Positions 27,921 through 37,610 are shown, counted from the first letter of the stretch. The stretch is 42,710 nucleotides of DNA from Bacteroidota bacterium (GCA_013288205.1 JABDCH010000009.1:1-42710); one strand, 5' to 3'. Made by a program: numbers and translations. The notes: generated from the letters alone by a model not told the origin.

Positions 27921-29816
27921 GTGTGCGGAATTACAGGCATATTAACAACTACTGAGGACGCTGCTAAGTATTTTAGCGCCGTTAAATCAGCTACGGGAGC
28001 TTTACATCACAGAGGGCCTGATAGTTATGGTTCATTTGCAAGTTTAAATGCCCTATTAGGTCATACGCGTTTATCGATTATAGACGTAAGCCATGCCTCC
28101 GACCAACCCTTTTACAGTGCTGATGGCAGGTTTGTGATTGTTTATAACGGAGAAATTTTTAACTTCAAGGAACTTCGTGAACAATTGCAGGGCAAAGGTA
28201 TATCTTTCCAAACTGGTGGAGATACGGAGGTTTTACTTCAACTTTATATAACCGACGGCGATAAATTCCTGGAAAGATTGAATGGGTTTTTTGCCTTTGC
28301 CATATACGACAATCTTCAAAAATCGTTGTTTGTTGCCCGCGACCGTTTTGGAATAAAACCACTTTACTATTATTGGGATGGAAGCAAATTTATTTTTGCT
28401 TCGGAAATGGAGGCTTTGCTAAAGTATCCCTTTGAAAAGAAAATTGACATGGTTTCGTTGTTGGAGTATCTCCAGCTCAATTATGTTCCGGCCCCAAATA
28501 CCATGCTTGAGGAAGTGAAGAAATTCCCGGTAGGGCATTGGACCAAAATTTATCCCAGCGACCACGAAGTTTCATTTACCCCTTACTATAAAGAACCCTA
28601 TTATCAGGGAGCTGAAAACAAAACCATCACCTATGATGATGCAGTAAAGAAATTTTATACCCTCCTGGACGATTCAGTTCAGAAAAGGCTATTGGCCGAT
28701 GTTCCTGTGGGTACGTTTTTAAGTGGTGGTCTTGATTCCTCTGCTATTACTGCGCTGGCATCCCTTCATAAAAAAGACATGATGTCCTTTTCTATCGGGT
28801 ATAAGGACGAGCCCTTATTTGATGAAACACGTTATGCCGAACTGGTAAGCAAAAAGCTGGGTACGAACCATCATACCTTCCGGCTTGACAATAACGACCT
28901 TTATACTAATTTATATGCGGTATTAGATTCACTGGGAGAACCTTTGGGCGACTCTTCCGCAATACCCATGTACATTGTATCGCAATATGCAAGGGAGCAT
29001 GTAAAAGTTTGCCTATCGGGTGATGCCGGTGATGAGCTGATGGCAGGATACAACAAACATTACGCCGAATATAAGTTGCGTAATCAACCCTATTTAAAAA
29101 CGCTGACCGCTACTACAGCCCCTCTACTGAAGCTATTGCCTCATTCAAGAAACACTGCTTATGGCAATAAAATCAGGCAGATGATACGGTTTGCCGATGG
29201 TGCTAAACTAAGCACATCCGATCGTTACTGGAAATGGGCATCCACTGCTAATACAAGCAAGGCGATGCGCCTGCTGAAAGCAAAAAATGAAAATTACGAA
29301 AAGGTATTTACGAAAAGAAAGAATGAGCATCTTTCAACCTTAAATGGCAGTTTTAATTCGCTGTTGTATACAGATTTAAAACTTGTATTACAAAACGACA
29401 TGCTGGTTAAAACAGACCTCATGAGCATGGCCAATAGCCTGGAAGTACGGGTACCTTTCCTCGACCACAGGTTGGTTGATTTCTTATTTTCACTGCCCAT
29501 AGATTTTAAAATAGACAGCAGCCGGCAAAAAAGAATATTGAGGGACGCTGTATCTCATTTACTACCCGGCGAGATACTTACCCGGAAAAAACAAGGCTTT
29601 GAGGTTCCTCTTTTAAAATGGTTTCAAACAGAGCTTAGGGCCACGATTGAAACTGTTTGGCTGAGTAATGATTTTATCGAAAGCCAGGGGTTATTTGATG
29701 TAGAAGAAATAAAGTTATTGAAAGAACAGCTATATTCGTCAAACCCCCAGGATGCTGTTGCACAAGTATGGGGACTGATTGTGTTCCAGCATTGGTATAA
29801 AAACAATATTCGGTAA
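27921..29816 (+). CDS. asnB: Glutamine-hydrolysing asparagine synthetase-type amidotransferase
   Basis: 631 residues. GTG start at 27921, giving Met-Cys: Cys2 is the glutaminase nucleophile and fixes this start. The N-terminal Ntn domain has MCGITGI, HHRGPDSYG, LGHTRLSIID and NGEIFNFKELR. The synthetase domain has the pyrophosphate loop FLSGGLDSSAI (Ser268 region), FSIGYKDEPLFDE, LSGDAGDELMAGYNKHY, and LEVRVPFLDHRLVDF. Enzymes of this type inside polysaccharide clusters often amidate uronic acid sugars instead of making free Asn; the context here (glycosyltransferase 15 bp downstream) favours that, but it is inference. First gene of the cluster. Confidence 0.92.
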   Translation: MCGITGILTTTEDAAKYFSAVKSATGALHHRGPDSYGSFASLNALLGHTRLSIIDVSHASDQPFYSADGRFVIVYNGEIFNFKELREQLQGKGISFQTGGDTEVLLQLYITDGDKFLERLNGFFAFAIYDNLQKSLFVARDRFGIKPLYYYWDGSKFIFASEMEALLKYPFEKKIDMVSLLEYLQLNYVPAPNTMLEEVKKFPVGHWTKIYPSDHEVSFTPYYKEPYYQGAENKTITYDDAVKKFYTLLDDSVQKRLLADVPVGTFLSGGLDSSAITALASLHKKDMMSFSIGYKDEPLFDETRYAELVSKKLGTNHHTFRLDNNDLYTNLYAVLDSLGEPLGDSSAIPMYIVSQYAREHVKVCLSGDAGDELMAGYNKHYAEYKLRNQPYLKTLTATTAPLLKLLPHSRNTAYGNKIRQMIRFADGAKLSTSDRYWKWASTANTSKAMRLLKAKNENYEKVFTKRKNEHLSTLNGSFNSLLYTDLKLVLQNDMLVKTDLMSMANSLEVRVPFLDHRLVDFLFSLPIDFKIDSSRQKRILRDAVSHLLPGEILTRKKQGFEVPLLKWFQTELRATIETVWLSNDFIESQGLFDVEEIKLLKEQLYSSNPQDAVAQVWGLIVFQHWYKNNIR

Positions 29817-29831
29817 AAACTCCAAGCACCC

Positions 29832-31025
29832 ATGTATAGGGTCTTTAGGCTTATTAATCGTTTTAATTTAGGTGGACCTGTTTTTAATGTTACCTACCTA
29901 ACCAAATTTCTTTCGTCGGAATTCGAAACCATGCTTGCAGGCGGTACGAAGGACGAATCGGAAGCGGGTTCGGAGTATATACCTATGGAATATGGAATAA
30001 AGCCTGTAATCATTAAAAAAATGAAAAGGTCCATAAACCCGCTTAATGACGTGGCTGCTTACTATGAGATAAAGAAATTAATTCAGGAATACAAACCTCA
30101 CATTGTTCACACCCATGCATCTAAAGCCGGATCCCTCGGCCGTATGGCAGCCGTTGCATGCAAGGTGCCCATTATTGTTCACACGTATCACGGACATGTG
30201 TTCCATTCTTATTTTAATAATTTGCAGACCTCTGTTTACAAAAATATTGAGCGGTATTTAGGCACAAAAAGCACTGCACTGATTGCCCTGAGTGAAAAAC
30301 AGAAAATGGAATTATCTGAAATACACAAAATAGCTCCCCCGGAAAAATTCCACATCATACCGTTAGGATTTGATCTGAAACGATTTTGGACAGATACGGA
30401 AGAGAAACGGAAAAAATTCAGGGCATCGCATCAATTGGATGATGGTACCGTAGCAATAGGAATTATGGGAAGACTTGTCCCGATCAAGAATCATTCACTT
30501 TTCCTGGATGCTTTCAAAAAGACAAAAGAAAGTCAAAAAAATATAAAGGCATTTATTATTGGAGACGGGGAATTAAAAGAGACCCTTATAAATCAATGTG
30601 TGAATATAGGATTGAGTTATTCCACTATTGAAAACCCAAATCCCCAGGCAGATGTCATTTTCACATCCTGGATTACAGATACCGATGTAGCCATGGCAGG
30701 GCTCGATATAGTCGCCCTATCCTCCCTTAATGAAGGCACACCGGTAAGCCTTATTGAGGCACAAGCCGGCGGTAAACCTATCATTTCAACTATTACAGGT
30801 GGTATTGAAAATGTGGTAGTAGCCGGCCAAACAGCATTACTTTCCCCGGTTAACGATGTTGAGTCGTTTTCCGAAAACATGCATAAGCTTGTGGCCGATA
30901 GCAAGTTGCGCGATACTCTTTCAAAAACAGGCAAAGATTTTGTGAACAAAAAATTTAGCCATATTGCCTTGGCCGAAAACACCGGGAACCTTTATAAAAA
31001 GCTTCTGATGGATAAAGGGTTATAG
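29832..31025 (+). CDS. Glycosyltransferase family 4
   Basis: 397 residues with a GT-B fold. N-terminal acceptor side: RVFRLINRFNLGGPVFNVTYLTKFL, then HIVHTHASKAGSLGRMAAVACKVPIIVHTYHGHVFHSYF (the H-x-H and KAGxLGR sequences are common in WcfI-like and WbpY-like transferases). Nucleotide-sugar side: IGIMGRLVPIKNHSLFLDAF, FIIGDGELKETL and the ED-type motif LDIVALSSLNEGTPVSLIEAQAGGKPIIST with E-x7-E spacing. Cytoplasmic, possibly membrane-associated. Cotranscribed with asnB and probably modifies the same glycan. Confidence 0.9.
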   Translation: MYRVFRLINRFNLGGPVFNVTYLTKFLSSEFETMLAGGTKDESEAGSEYIPMEYGIKPVIIKKMKRSINPLNDVAAYYEIKKLIQEYKPHIVHTHASKAGSLGRMAAVACKVPIIVHTYHGHVFHSYFNNLQTSVYKNIERYLGTKSTALIALSEKQKMELSEIHKIAPPEKFHIIPLGFDLKRFWTDTEEKRKKFRASHQLDDGTVAIGIMGRLVPIKNHSLFLDAFKKTKESQKNIKAFIIGDGELKETLINQCVNIGLSYSTIENPNPQADVIFTSWITDTDVAMAGLDIVALSSLNEGTPVSLIEAQAGGKPIISTITGGIENVVVAGQTALLSPVNDVESFSENMHKLVADSKLRDTLSKTGKDFVNKKFSHIALAENTGNLYKKLLMDKGL

Positions 31026-31040
31026 AAAGTTGAAAAATAG

Positions 31041-31048
31041 TACCTTTG
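31041..31048 (+). promoter_or_regulatory. -7 promoter element for the export/kinase/rfbC genes
   Basis: TACCTTTG, an exact match, 28 bases before the ATG at 31077; no -33 box at normal spacing. Confidence 0.45.
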
Positions 31049-31076
31049 CCGTTTATCTTTTACCTGATAAGAGCAT

Positions 31077-31871
31077 ATGATTATGCGAAAAATAGTATAC
31101 TTCTTCTTTTTATTATCATTAACAAGTTGCAGTGGCTTGTATCCAAGCCTGATGTTAAAAACCCCTGCAGGTTACCACTTTGACCAGCTCCAGGATTCAA
31201 CTTCATCGGTAAATTACAAAATATCGCCCAACGATTTTTTAAACGTGAGGTTGTTTTCAAATAACGGCTTTCATCTCATTGATTTAATAAATCAGGGAGG
31301 CGGTAGTACAGCCACTAACACAGGAACTACAGCCGCCACATCGTCCATTTCTTCAGGCGTTGATTACCTGGTTGAAAGTGATGGTACTGTAGATTTGCCT
31401 GAAATACGCAAAACACAATTGGCAGGATTAACCATTCGCGAAGCTTCTGAAAAACTTGAAAAGCTTTACTCGCAATACTACCTTAAACCCTATGTTTTAT
31501 TATCAGTTGATAACCGTAGGGTTATTGTGTTTCCGGGAGATCCGGGAACAGCCAAGATTGTTCCTTTGGTGAATAATAATACAACCGTAATTGAAGCGTT
31601 GGCTTTAGCGGGAGGCCTTACAGAAGCAGGTAAAGCAAAAGAGATTAAACTGATCAGGGGCGACCCCAGCAATCCCAAAATTTATAATATTGATTTATCA
31701 ACCATTAAAGGCATAAAAGACGGCAATACTGTTTTACAGGCTAACGACATAATTTATGTTACGCCGCAAAGAAGACCAACCTTAGCCTTTATAGAACGGG
31801 TTACACCCGTACTTACCGGCATAACTACCATTTTACTAACTATTGTACTGCTTACCGGCACAAAGATATAA
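31077..31871 (+). CDS. Polysaccharide export outer-membrane lipoprotein (Wza-like)
   Basis: 264 residues. Two starts are possible (31077 and 31083); both give a hydrophobic leader with lipobox LTSC at about residue 18. The PES domain follows (NYKISPNDFLNVRLFSNNGF, DYLVESDGTVDLPEIRKTQLAGLTIREASEKLEKLYSQYYLKPYVLLSV), then a SLBB-like segment (NNTTVIEALALAGGLTEAGKAKEIKLIRG), and a membrane segment at the end (VLTGITTILLTIVLLTG) in place of the outer-membrane helix of Wza. It lies 3 bp before the kinase gene. Exports the polymer through the outer membrane. Confidence 0.9.
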   Translation: MIMRKIVYFFFLLSLTSCSGLYPSLMLKTPAGYHFDQLQDSTSSVNYKISPNDFLNVRLFSNNGFHLIDLINQGGGSTATNTGTTAATSSISSGVDYLVESDGTVDLPEIRKTQLAGLTIREASEKLEKLYSQYYLKPYVLLSVDNRRVIVFPGDPGTAKIVPLVNNNTTVIEALALAGGLTEAGKAKEIKLIRGDPSNPKIYNIDLSTIKGIKDGNTVLQANDIIYVTPQRRPTLAFIERVTPVLTGITTILLTIVLLTGTKI

Positions 31872-31874
31872 AGT

Positions 31875-34316
31875 ATGAACCCCACCGACCCTAGCCATAC
31901 TCAATCTCCTGGGCCTAAAAGAAGGAGTAATAAGATTTCTCTCCTGAACGAGGAATTTGACCTGGCTCTTTTTATAATGATTTTCAAAAAGAGGTGGAAA
32001 CTACTTGCCATCATCTTCCTGGTTCTTATAAGCGGCGCTGTAATATACCTGAGGTACGCACAGCGCATGTACCAGGAAAGCTGCGTAATACAGGTAACTT
32101 CACAAAATACCGCCAATAAAATTCTTACTTCAACCGAAGGCGTTTTTCAAGGTAATGAAGATGAAGTAGCCGAGTCTGTCGAACTCATGCGTTCGAGGGT
32201 ATTTCTTGAAAAAGTTTTTAGGTCGCTCCCTATGGTGGTTTCTTATTATACCGAAGGAACCTTTAAAATTAACGAACGGTACCTCACTTCTCCCTACCAG
32301 GCGGAGGTTGACAGCGCAGCCCGGAGAAAACTTGTGGATGTACCTATCTATATCAGCTTTAACAGCCTGAATGGAGGAAAATTGACATTTACCAAGGGGA
32401 GAGGCCCTAAAAACAGCTACACGTTTTATAGTGCACAATGGTGTGAAACACCTTTTGGAAAAATTAAAATCCATATAATCAGCCCGGCAGAAATAAATAC
32501 CTCTATTCATGATATAACTAAGGATGCGGACTTCTTTAAAATAAATAATTACAATGGCCTTGCCAAATTTTATGCCACCAGGATTGCTGTAAATGTATCT
32601 AATTCAGATGCAAAAACGATTAAGATATCGTGCAAGGACGAAGATGATACCAAAGCAGCCGACATAGCAAATGCTATAGGTAAGCAGTATATAGACCAAG
32701 TGCTGGATAAGCGAAAACAAAGCGATGAAAGTGTTTTAAATTTCATTAATGACCAGTTAGACACCATCTACAACCGGATACGATTAACTGAAACCATGTT
32801 AGGCGATACTCTCCGGAAAAATGCCAATGGTGCATTAGTTAATATATCATCGGAATTGCAAAGTGCAAATGGCTCGTACCTGGTAACGCTAGATGAAAAA
32901 ATAGCGAGCCTTGAACTTCAACAAACACAATTGAACGAACTGGAAAAAAGGATAAATGACCAGCAAAATATAGATCCGATGAACCTGATTATGCAATTAA
33001 GCATTTCAGACGAGGGGGATGCTTTAAAAGATAATATAACAGGGCTTCATAATTTGATTAATCAACGGCAAACAGCTTCGTTTGATGCGACAGACGCCAA
33101 TCTTAAGGTACAGGAATTAGATAGCCTTATAAAACAGCAAAAAACACTCATATTTGAATCCATTGATTTGTTGAATAAAAAACTGGGAACTTCCCGTGCT
33201 GATTTTATTGCACAACGTGATAATATAGAAACAAAATTTGCACCGCCTGCAGTATCATCCAAAAATCTTGAGGATTTGCGATTGGAACGACAAGCAAGTA
33301 TTGATGAAAAATACTACGACATGCTGCTGGAAAAAAAAGCGGAATATGAAATTTCAAAAGCAGGCTATGTACCCGAAAGTGAAATATTAGAAAATGCTAT
33401 ACCGAACTGGATACCTATATCGCCCCAAAAAAGTGTTACCATGATTATCTCCCTTTTGCTGGCAACTACTATCGGGGTTGTAATTCTTGTAATTATTTAT
33501 TTGTTTTACAATAAAATCACCTCTGTATTTGAAATTGAAAAACTTACAGAAAGCGGTGTTACTATTTTGGGTATCATACCTAAATACACTAAGGAAATAC
33601 CCTCTTCCCAAATTATTGTAAACTATAACCCCAAGTCTATCCTTGCAGAAGCATTGCGTTCCATTAGAACCAATTTGCAATTTATTTCCAACGATACCGA
33701 GTCGAAAATACTTGCCATAACATCTACTGTGTCGGGAGAAGGAAAAACCTTTGTATGCGTGAATCTGGCAGGCATAATAGCTTACTCGGGAAAAAGAGTT
33801 ATTATCCTTGACCTGGATATGAGAAGGCCCCGCATCCACAGTGCATTCGGCATAGATAATTCAAAGGGAATGAGCACCTTGCTTATTGGTAAATACACAG
33901 TAGAAGAAGTGATTCAAAAAACCGGAAGCGATAATTTTGATGTAATCACAGCCGGACCTATTCCACCTAACCCATCAGAGCTTGTAATCAGCAAAGCGAT
34001 GGATGATGTGCTGGTGAAATTGAAAACAATGTATGACGTCATTATTATAGATAACCCACCCGTAGGACTAGTTACCGATGGTATCGCAATGTTGCAAAAA
34101 GCCGATTATCCTATTTACTTAATGAGGGCAGATTACTCCAAACGGGAATTTATTTATTTTGTCGACAAATTATATTATGAACATCAGTTCCATAAATTAT
34201 CTATCATATTAAATGGAGTTGATTTTGAAAGGCAAAAATACAGGTATAGCTATTATAAATACGGATATTACGGGTATGGTTATACTTATGGTCAGAACAA
34301 TTATTACGAAACATAA
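31875..34316 (+). CDS. Polysaccharide co-polymerase with bacterial tyrosine autokinase (Wzc-like)
   Basis: 813 residues. Membrane helix near residues 40-58 (RWKLLAIIFLVLISGAVIYL), periplasmic Wzz-type domain with long coiled coils (~300-500), second helix ~520-545, then a cytoplasmic BY-kinase. The kinase has Walker A TVSGEGKTFVCVNLA (about residue 618), Walker A' VIILDLDMRRP, and Walker B VIIIDNPPVGL (about 722). The tail after residue ~785 holds 12 tyrosines in 26 residues, the autophosphorylation cluster. It controls polymer length and export with the Wza-like partner. The wza-wzc-rfbC genes are spaced by 3 bp each. Confidence 0.93.
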   Translation: MNPTDPSHTQSPGPKRRSNKISLLNEEFDLALFIMIFKKRWKLLAIIFLVLISGAVIYLRYAQRMYQESCVIQVTSQNTANKILTSTEGVFQGNEDEVAESVELMRSRVFLEKVFRSLPMVVSYYTEGTFKINERYLTSPYQAEVDSAARRKLVDVPIYISFNSLNGGKLTFTKGRGPKNSYTFYSAQWCETPFGKIKIHIISPAEINTSIHDITKDADFFKINNYNGLAKFYATRIAVNVSNSDAKTIKISCKDEDDTKAADIANAIGKQYIDQVLDKRKQSDESVLNFINDQLDTIYNRIRLTETMLGDTLRKNANGALVNISSELQSANGSYLVTLDEKIASLELQQTQLNELEKRINDQQNIDPMNLIMQLSISDEGDALKDNITGLHNLINQRQTASFDATDANLKVQELDSLIKQQKTLIFESIDLLNKKLGTSRADFIAQRDNIETKFAPPAVSSKNLEDLRLERQASIDEKYYDMLLEKKAEYEISKAGYVPESEILENAIPNWIPISPQKSVTMIISLLLATTIGVVILVIIYLFYNKITSVFEIEKLTESGVTILGIIPKYTKEIPSSQIIVNYNPKSILAEALRSIRTNLQFISNDTESKILAITSTVSGEGKTFVCVNLAGIIAYSGKRVIILDLDMRRPRIHSAFGIDNSKGMSTLLIGKYTVEEVIQKTGSDNFDVITAGPIPPNPSELVISKAMDDVLVKLKTMYDVIIIDNPPVGLVTDGIAMLQKADYPIYLMRADYSKREFIYFVDKLYYEHQFHKLSIILNGVDFERQKYRYSYYKYGYYGYGYTYGQNNYYET

Positions 34317-34319
34317 TAT

Positions 34320-34862
34320 ATGCAAGTTAAAACCACTCCTATTGAAGGCTTATTAGTAATTCAACCCGCCGTTTTTAACGATGCAAGAGGTTACTTTTAC
34401 GAACCTTATAATAAAAAGGCATTCGCTGAAGCTGGAATATCTGAAGAGTTTGTTCAGGACAATCAATCCTTTTCACAAAAAGATGTAGTGAGAGGGCTTC
34501 ATTTTCAAAACCCGCCTCATGCTCAGGCAAAACTTTTAAGAATACTTCAAGGCTCTATATGGGATGTGGTAGTGGATATAAGAAAATCGTCGCCCACATA
34601 CGGCAAGCATTTCGGAATCGAATTAAGCGCAGAAAATAAAACCATATTTTATGTGCCCAAAGGTTTTGCACACGGCTTCGTAACACTGGAAGACGATACG
34701 TTGCTTCTGTATAAATGTTCGGATTTTTATCATAAAGCATCCGAAGAATCGCTTTTATGGAACGACCCTGATTTGGCAATAATATGGAATGTTAGCAACC
34801 CCATACTTTCTGACAAAGACTTGAATGGCAAAAAGCTGAAAGATTTTACAAGCCAATTTTAA
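34320..34862 (+). CDS. rfbC: dTDP-4-dehydrorhamnose 3,5-epimerase
   Basis: 180 residues, a cupin epimerase of the dTDP-L-rhamnose (or other 6-deoxy-sugar) pathway. Seen: EGLLVIQPAVFNDARGYFYEPYNKKAF, FVQDNQSFSQKDVVRGLHFQNPPHAQAKLLRILQGSIWDVVVDIRKSSPTYGKHFGIELS, and FYVPKGFAHGFVTLEDDTLLLYKCSDFYHKASE. The catalytic His in RGLHFQ and the Asp in VVDIRK are present. rfbA, rfbB and rfbD are not in the window, so they lie elsewhere if the full pathway exists. Confidence 0.94.
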   Translation: MQVKTTPIEGLLVIQPAVFNDARGYFYEPYNKKAFAEAGISEEFVQDNQSFSQKDVVRGLHFQNPPHAQAKLLRILQGSIWDVVVDIRKSSPTYGKHFGIELSAENKTIFYVPKGFAHGFVTLEDDTLLLYKCSDFYHKASEESLLWNDPDLAIIWNVSNPILSDKDLNGKKLKDFTSQF

Positions 34863-35265
34863 TTAACAGCCTACAATTTATTACTTTTATTCTATTTCCC
34901 TTATTCATATTGGGTTAAAACCCGAATGAGAGGTATGTTGGTTTTTATAGTTAAAAAAATCTTCAAATCAGGCAGCTTTGTGTTAATTTTATTTTATATC
35001 TTCGCGCCGCGAAAACATGAGACCTGTTTATCAATCCTTAAGAGTATAGCTTATAGCGTTTTTGCAAATGCTTTTTAATATTTTTCATATATGCATATAG
35101 CTGTTTATCATGCATTTTGAAGAAATTTTATAAAACATGACCTTAATCAGTGTTAAAAATTTGTTACTACAATAGCTTTGTACCATCAAACAAGTTAGTG
35201 GGATAATTAAGAACCTGTTATTGTTGCCGTCTCGCTGCTTATAACTATAATAAAACTAAACTAAA
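34863..35265. other. 403-bp intergenic region before the WecA-like gene
   Basis: Contains a weak hairpin at 34906-34929 (CATATTGGGTT against AACCCGAATG) that may terminate the rfbC transcript. A candidate promoter TTTG (34977-34980), 16-base spacer, TATCTTCG (34997-35004) is followed by a possible 10-codon reading frame at 35017-35049. A second, exact -7 element TAGCTTTG (35173-35180) is closer to the gene. No conserved RNA was recognised. Confidence 0.5.
35173..35180 (+). promoter_or_regulatory. -7 promoter element for the WecA-like gene
   Basis: TAGCTTTG, exact TAnnTTTG, about 85 bases before the ATG at 35266; no -33 box at normal spacing. Confidence 0.45.
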
Positions 35266-36342
35266 ATGGTTGAGTCGCCTTTATTTTACGTTACGTATTT
35301 CGTATTAGTTTTCATTTTTTCAAATGTAATTAATCACTTATTCTTACGATTTTCCAGAACACTTGGAATGCGCAGAAGTTCAGATGCTATTCGTTGGAGC
35401 GATACACATAAACCTGCTGTAGGAGGAATTGCATTTTATATTATCTTTTTGCTTTCATTAACTACAGCCTCTCTCTTTTTCAATACACCTCAATTTCTTA
35501 TACAACCTGAAATCATTGGATTGCTTGCCGCTTGTACTATCGCATTCCTGATAGGACTTGCAGACGACGCTTACGATACACATCCTGTTTTAAAATTTTC
35601 TGCCCAGGTTTTATGCGCCATGGTTTTGATTTATTCCGGCATCTACATTCAAATATTCGATAATATATATTTGAATTATGTATTAACTATGTTGTGGGTA
35701 GTAGGCCTTATGAACTCTATAAACTTGCTTGATAACATGGATGGAATCGCTTCTATCGCCGTGCTGGGAGCTTTATACACTATGATTTCCATCGTTTTGA
35801 TAGAAAAATCACATACCACCATATTCTTCCTGCTCATGCTAGGCGCATCTTCTTGTATTCTCGCATTCTTGCTTTTCAACTGGCATCCTGCTAAAATATA
35901 CATGGGAGACACCGGTACTCAATTCTTAGGTCTTTTCCTGGCTGCCCTGAGCATCATTTTCTTATGGAACGGCACTTCTTTATCATACTCTGTAATTCCT
36001 GAAACAAGGATTATCTCAGCAATTCTTACCTTTGCACTTCCAATTATTGATACAACGGTGGTGTTTTGCAATAGAATACTTAAGGGCAGTTCTCCTTTTA
36101 AAGGTGGTAAAGATCATACCACCCACAACCTCTTTTACCTGGGGTTGACAGAAGTTCAAATAGCTATACTCTATACTACATATACTGCTGTTTGTCTTTC
36201 ATTAGTTGTTATGATGAACAGATTCGACACACAATGGTCAAGCTTATATACTCTTGTAGCTGTTTCTTTCCTTGTTCTTTCAATGGCTGCATTCTTTATC
36301 GTTACAAGGATGAGAAAGCGTCAAGTACAGGCCATTGCATGA
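35266..36342 (+). CDS. Undecaprenyl-phosphate glycosyl-1-phosphate transferase (WecA/MraY family)
   Basis: 358 residues, about ten membrane helices. Conserved cytoplasmic motifs of the family: KPAVGGIAFYI after the first loop, the Mg-binding LADDAYDTHPVLKF, SINLLDNMDGIAS in the nucleotide loop, and YMGDTGTQFLGLFL. KGGKDHTTHNLFYLGLTE contains the HxxH-type motif of the WecA branch, rather than the MraY branch. It should transfer a GlcNAc-phosphate-type sugar from a UDP-sugar to undecaprenyl phosphate, starting the repeat unit made by this cluster. Next gene starts 20 bp later. Confidence 0.92.
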   Translation: MVESPLFYVTYFVLVFIFSNVINHLFLRFSRTLGMRRSSDAIRWSDTHKPAVGGIAFYIIFLLSLTTASLFFNTPQFLIQPEIIGLLAACTIAFLIGLADDAYDTHPVLKFSAQVLCAMVLIYSGIYIQIFDNIYLNYVLTMLWVVGLMNSINLLDNMDGIASIAVLGALYTMISIVLIEKSHTTIFFLLMLGASSCILAFLLFNWHPAKIYMGDTGTQFLGLFLAALSIIFLWNGTSLSYSVIPETRIISAILTFALPIIDTTVVFCNRILKGSSPFKGGKDHTTHNLFYLGLTEVQIAILYTTYTAVCLSLVVMMNRFDTQWSSLYTLVAVSFLVLSMAAFFIVTRMRKRQVQAIA

Positions 36343-36361
36343 TATTAATTAAATATTCCGG

Positions 36362-37543
36362 GTGCTGAAAAAACTTAAAAACATATTACCTGGAGTCCTG
36401 TTATTTGTCCTCTTGGCCCTGATAGTTGAGTTCTTAAATTACTCTACAAGCGGTGTTGCGGAAGGCAACACATTCAACCAGAATTACAAGGTTTTGCCGG
36501 TTCCCCTGCCGGACTCTTTAACCTTTGCCGGAGAGCTTGTCCCTATGAATCATCTGGGTATAAGAGAAAACCTGGAACAAGAAATGCTGGTAAATATTTA
36601 CTGGCAGTCTCAAACCATGCTCGAGCTAAAAAGAGCAAATCGTTATTTTCCGGAAATAGCGAGGATATTAAAAAAGAATGGTATCCCTGATGATTTCAAA
36701 TATCTGGCTATGGCCGAAAGCGGTTTCGCATTTAAAACTTCGCCGGCAGGTGCAGCAGGCTTTTGGCAGATACTTAAACCGACTGCTATAGCAAACGGGC
36801 TGGAAGTGGGAAAAGATGTGGATGAGCGCTATAACCTTGAAAAAAGCACCGAAGCTGCTTGCAAATATTTCAAACAGGCATATGATGAGTTTCATAACTG
36901 GACATTGGTAGCAGCATCTTATAATATGGGAATGGCGGGTATTGCAAAAGCCGTTGCCTTTCAAAAACAAGATAATTATTACGATTTGGGATTAAATACC
37001 GAAACATCTCGCTATATATACCGGGTTCTTGCCTTAAAAGAGCTGCTGACAAATCCCCAAAAATTTGGCTTTTACGTTAAATCTTCGGAGTTATATCCGC
37101 TTATCCCCACCCTAAAAGTGCCGGTTGATTCTTCTATAAAAAACCTGGCAGACTTTGCCCTTAGCATGCATGTGAATTACCGTATTTTAAAAATACTGAA
37201 CCCCTGGCTCCTATCCTCCGAACTCCCTAATCCCGAAAAAGAAACATTTATGATTTCTTTACCTAAAAAAGACGCAGTATTCATTGATTTGGGGGAAACA
37301 ATCGTATTCAACGATACTACAGCAAGCAATGTAAATAAATGCCTGGCAGATACTTCGGCTAAAACACAAAGCCAATGTTCATCAAAAATAGTTGTTCACT
37401 TTGTGAAACCCAACGAGACTATTTCTACTATTGCAAAAAAATATAACGTTACTCCGGAACAAATACGTTCATGGAACTCATTGGCCGATACTTCATCCTT
37501 AAAGGTTAACGATGAGGTAATCTTGTTTAAGGATAACAAGTAA
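36362..37543 (+). CDS. Lytic transglycosylase with LysM domain (MltD-like)
   Basis: 393 residues, GTG start at 36362. One N-terminal helix (ILPGVLLFVLLALIVEFL). SLT domain from about residue 100: FKYLAMAESGFAFKTSPAGAAGFWQILKPTA, with Glu119 as the catalytic acid, then VDERYNLEKSTEAACKYFKQAY and ASYNMGMAGI. One LysM near the C-terminus (VVHFVKPNETISTIAKKYNVTPEQIRSWNSL...DEVILFK). It cleaves the glycan strand of peptidoglycan, in the periplasm, and may open the wall for the polysaccharide exporter next door. Closes the cluster. Confidence 0.92.
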   Translation: MLKKLKNILPGVLLFVLLALIVEFLNYSTSGVAEGNTFNQNYKVLPVPLPDSLTFAGELVPMNHLGIRENLEQEMLVNIYWQSQTMLELKRANRYFPEIARILKKNGIPDDFKYLAMAESGFAFKTSPAGAAGFWQILKPTAIANGLEVGKDVDERYNLEKSTEAACKYFKQAYDEFHNWTLVAASYNMGMAGIAKAVAFQKQDNYYDLGLNTETSRYIYRVLALKELLTNPQKFGFYVKSSELYPLIPTLKVPVDSSIKNLADFALSMHVNYRILKILNPWLLSSELPNPEKETFMISLPKKDAVFIDLGETIVFNDTTASNVNKCLADTSAKTQSQCSSKIVVHFVKPNETISTIAKKYNVTPEQIRSWNSLADTSSLKVNDEVILFKDNK

Positions 37544-37580
37544 GTCGGCTAATTGCAACTCGATTTGCCTATCGTGTTGC

Positions 37581-37610
37581 ATCGCACCTATCCCTTTTAA
37601 CACAGAATTA
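37581..37610 (+). repeat. 30-bp inverted repeat, left copy
   Basis: This stretch matches the reverse complement of 42681-42710 at 28 of 30 bases; the core CCTATCCCTTTTAACACAG is perfect. Its inner end touches the ATG at 37610. The pair encloses a 5.1-kb accessory segment. Confidence 0.8.

Noticed and set aside
35017-35049. Ten-codon leader peptide before the WecA-like gene
   Set aside because: Too short to judge, with no regulatory codon run and no attenuator hairpin nearby; mentioned only in the intergenic entry.
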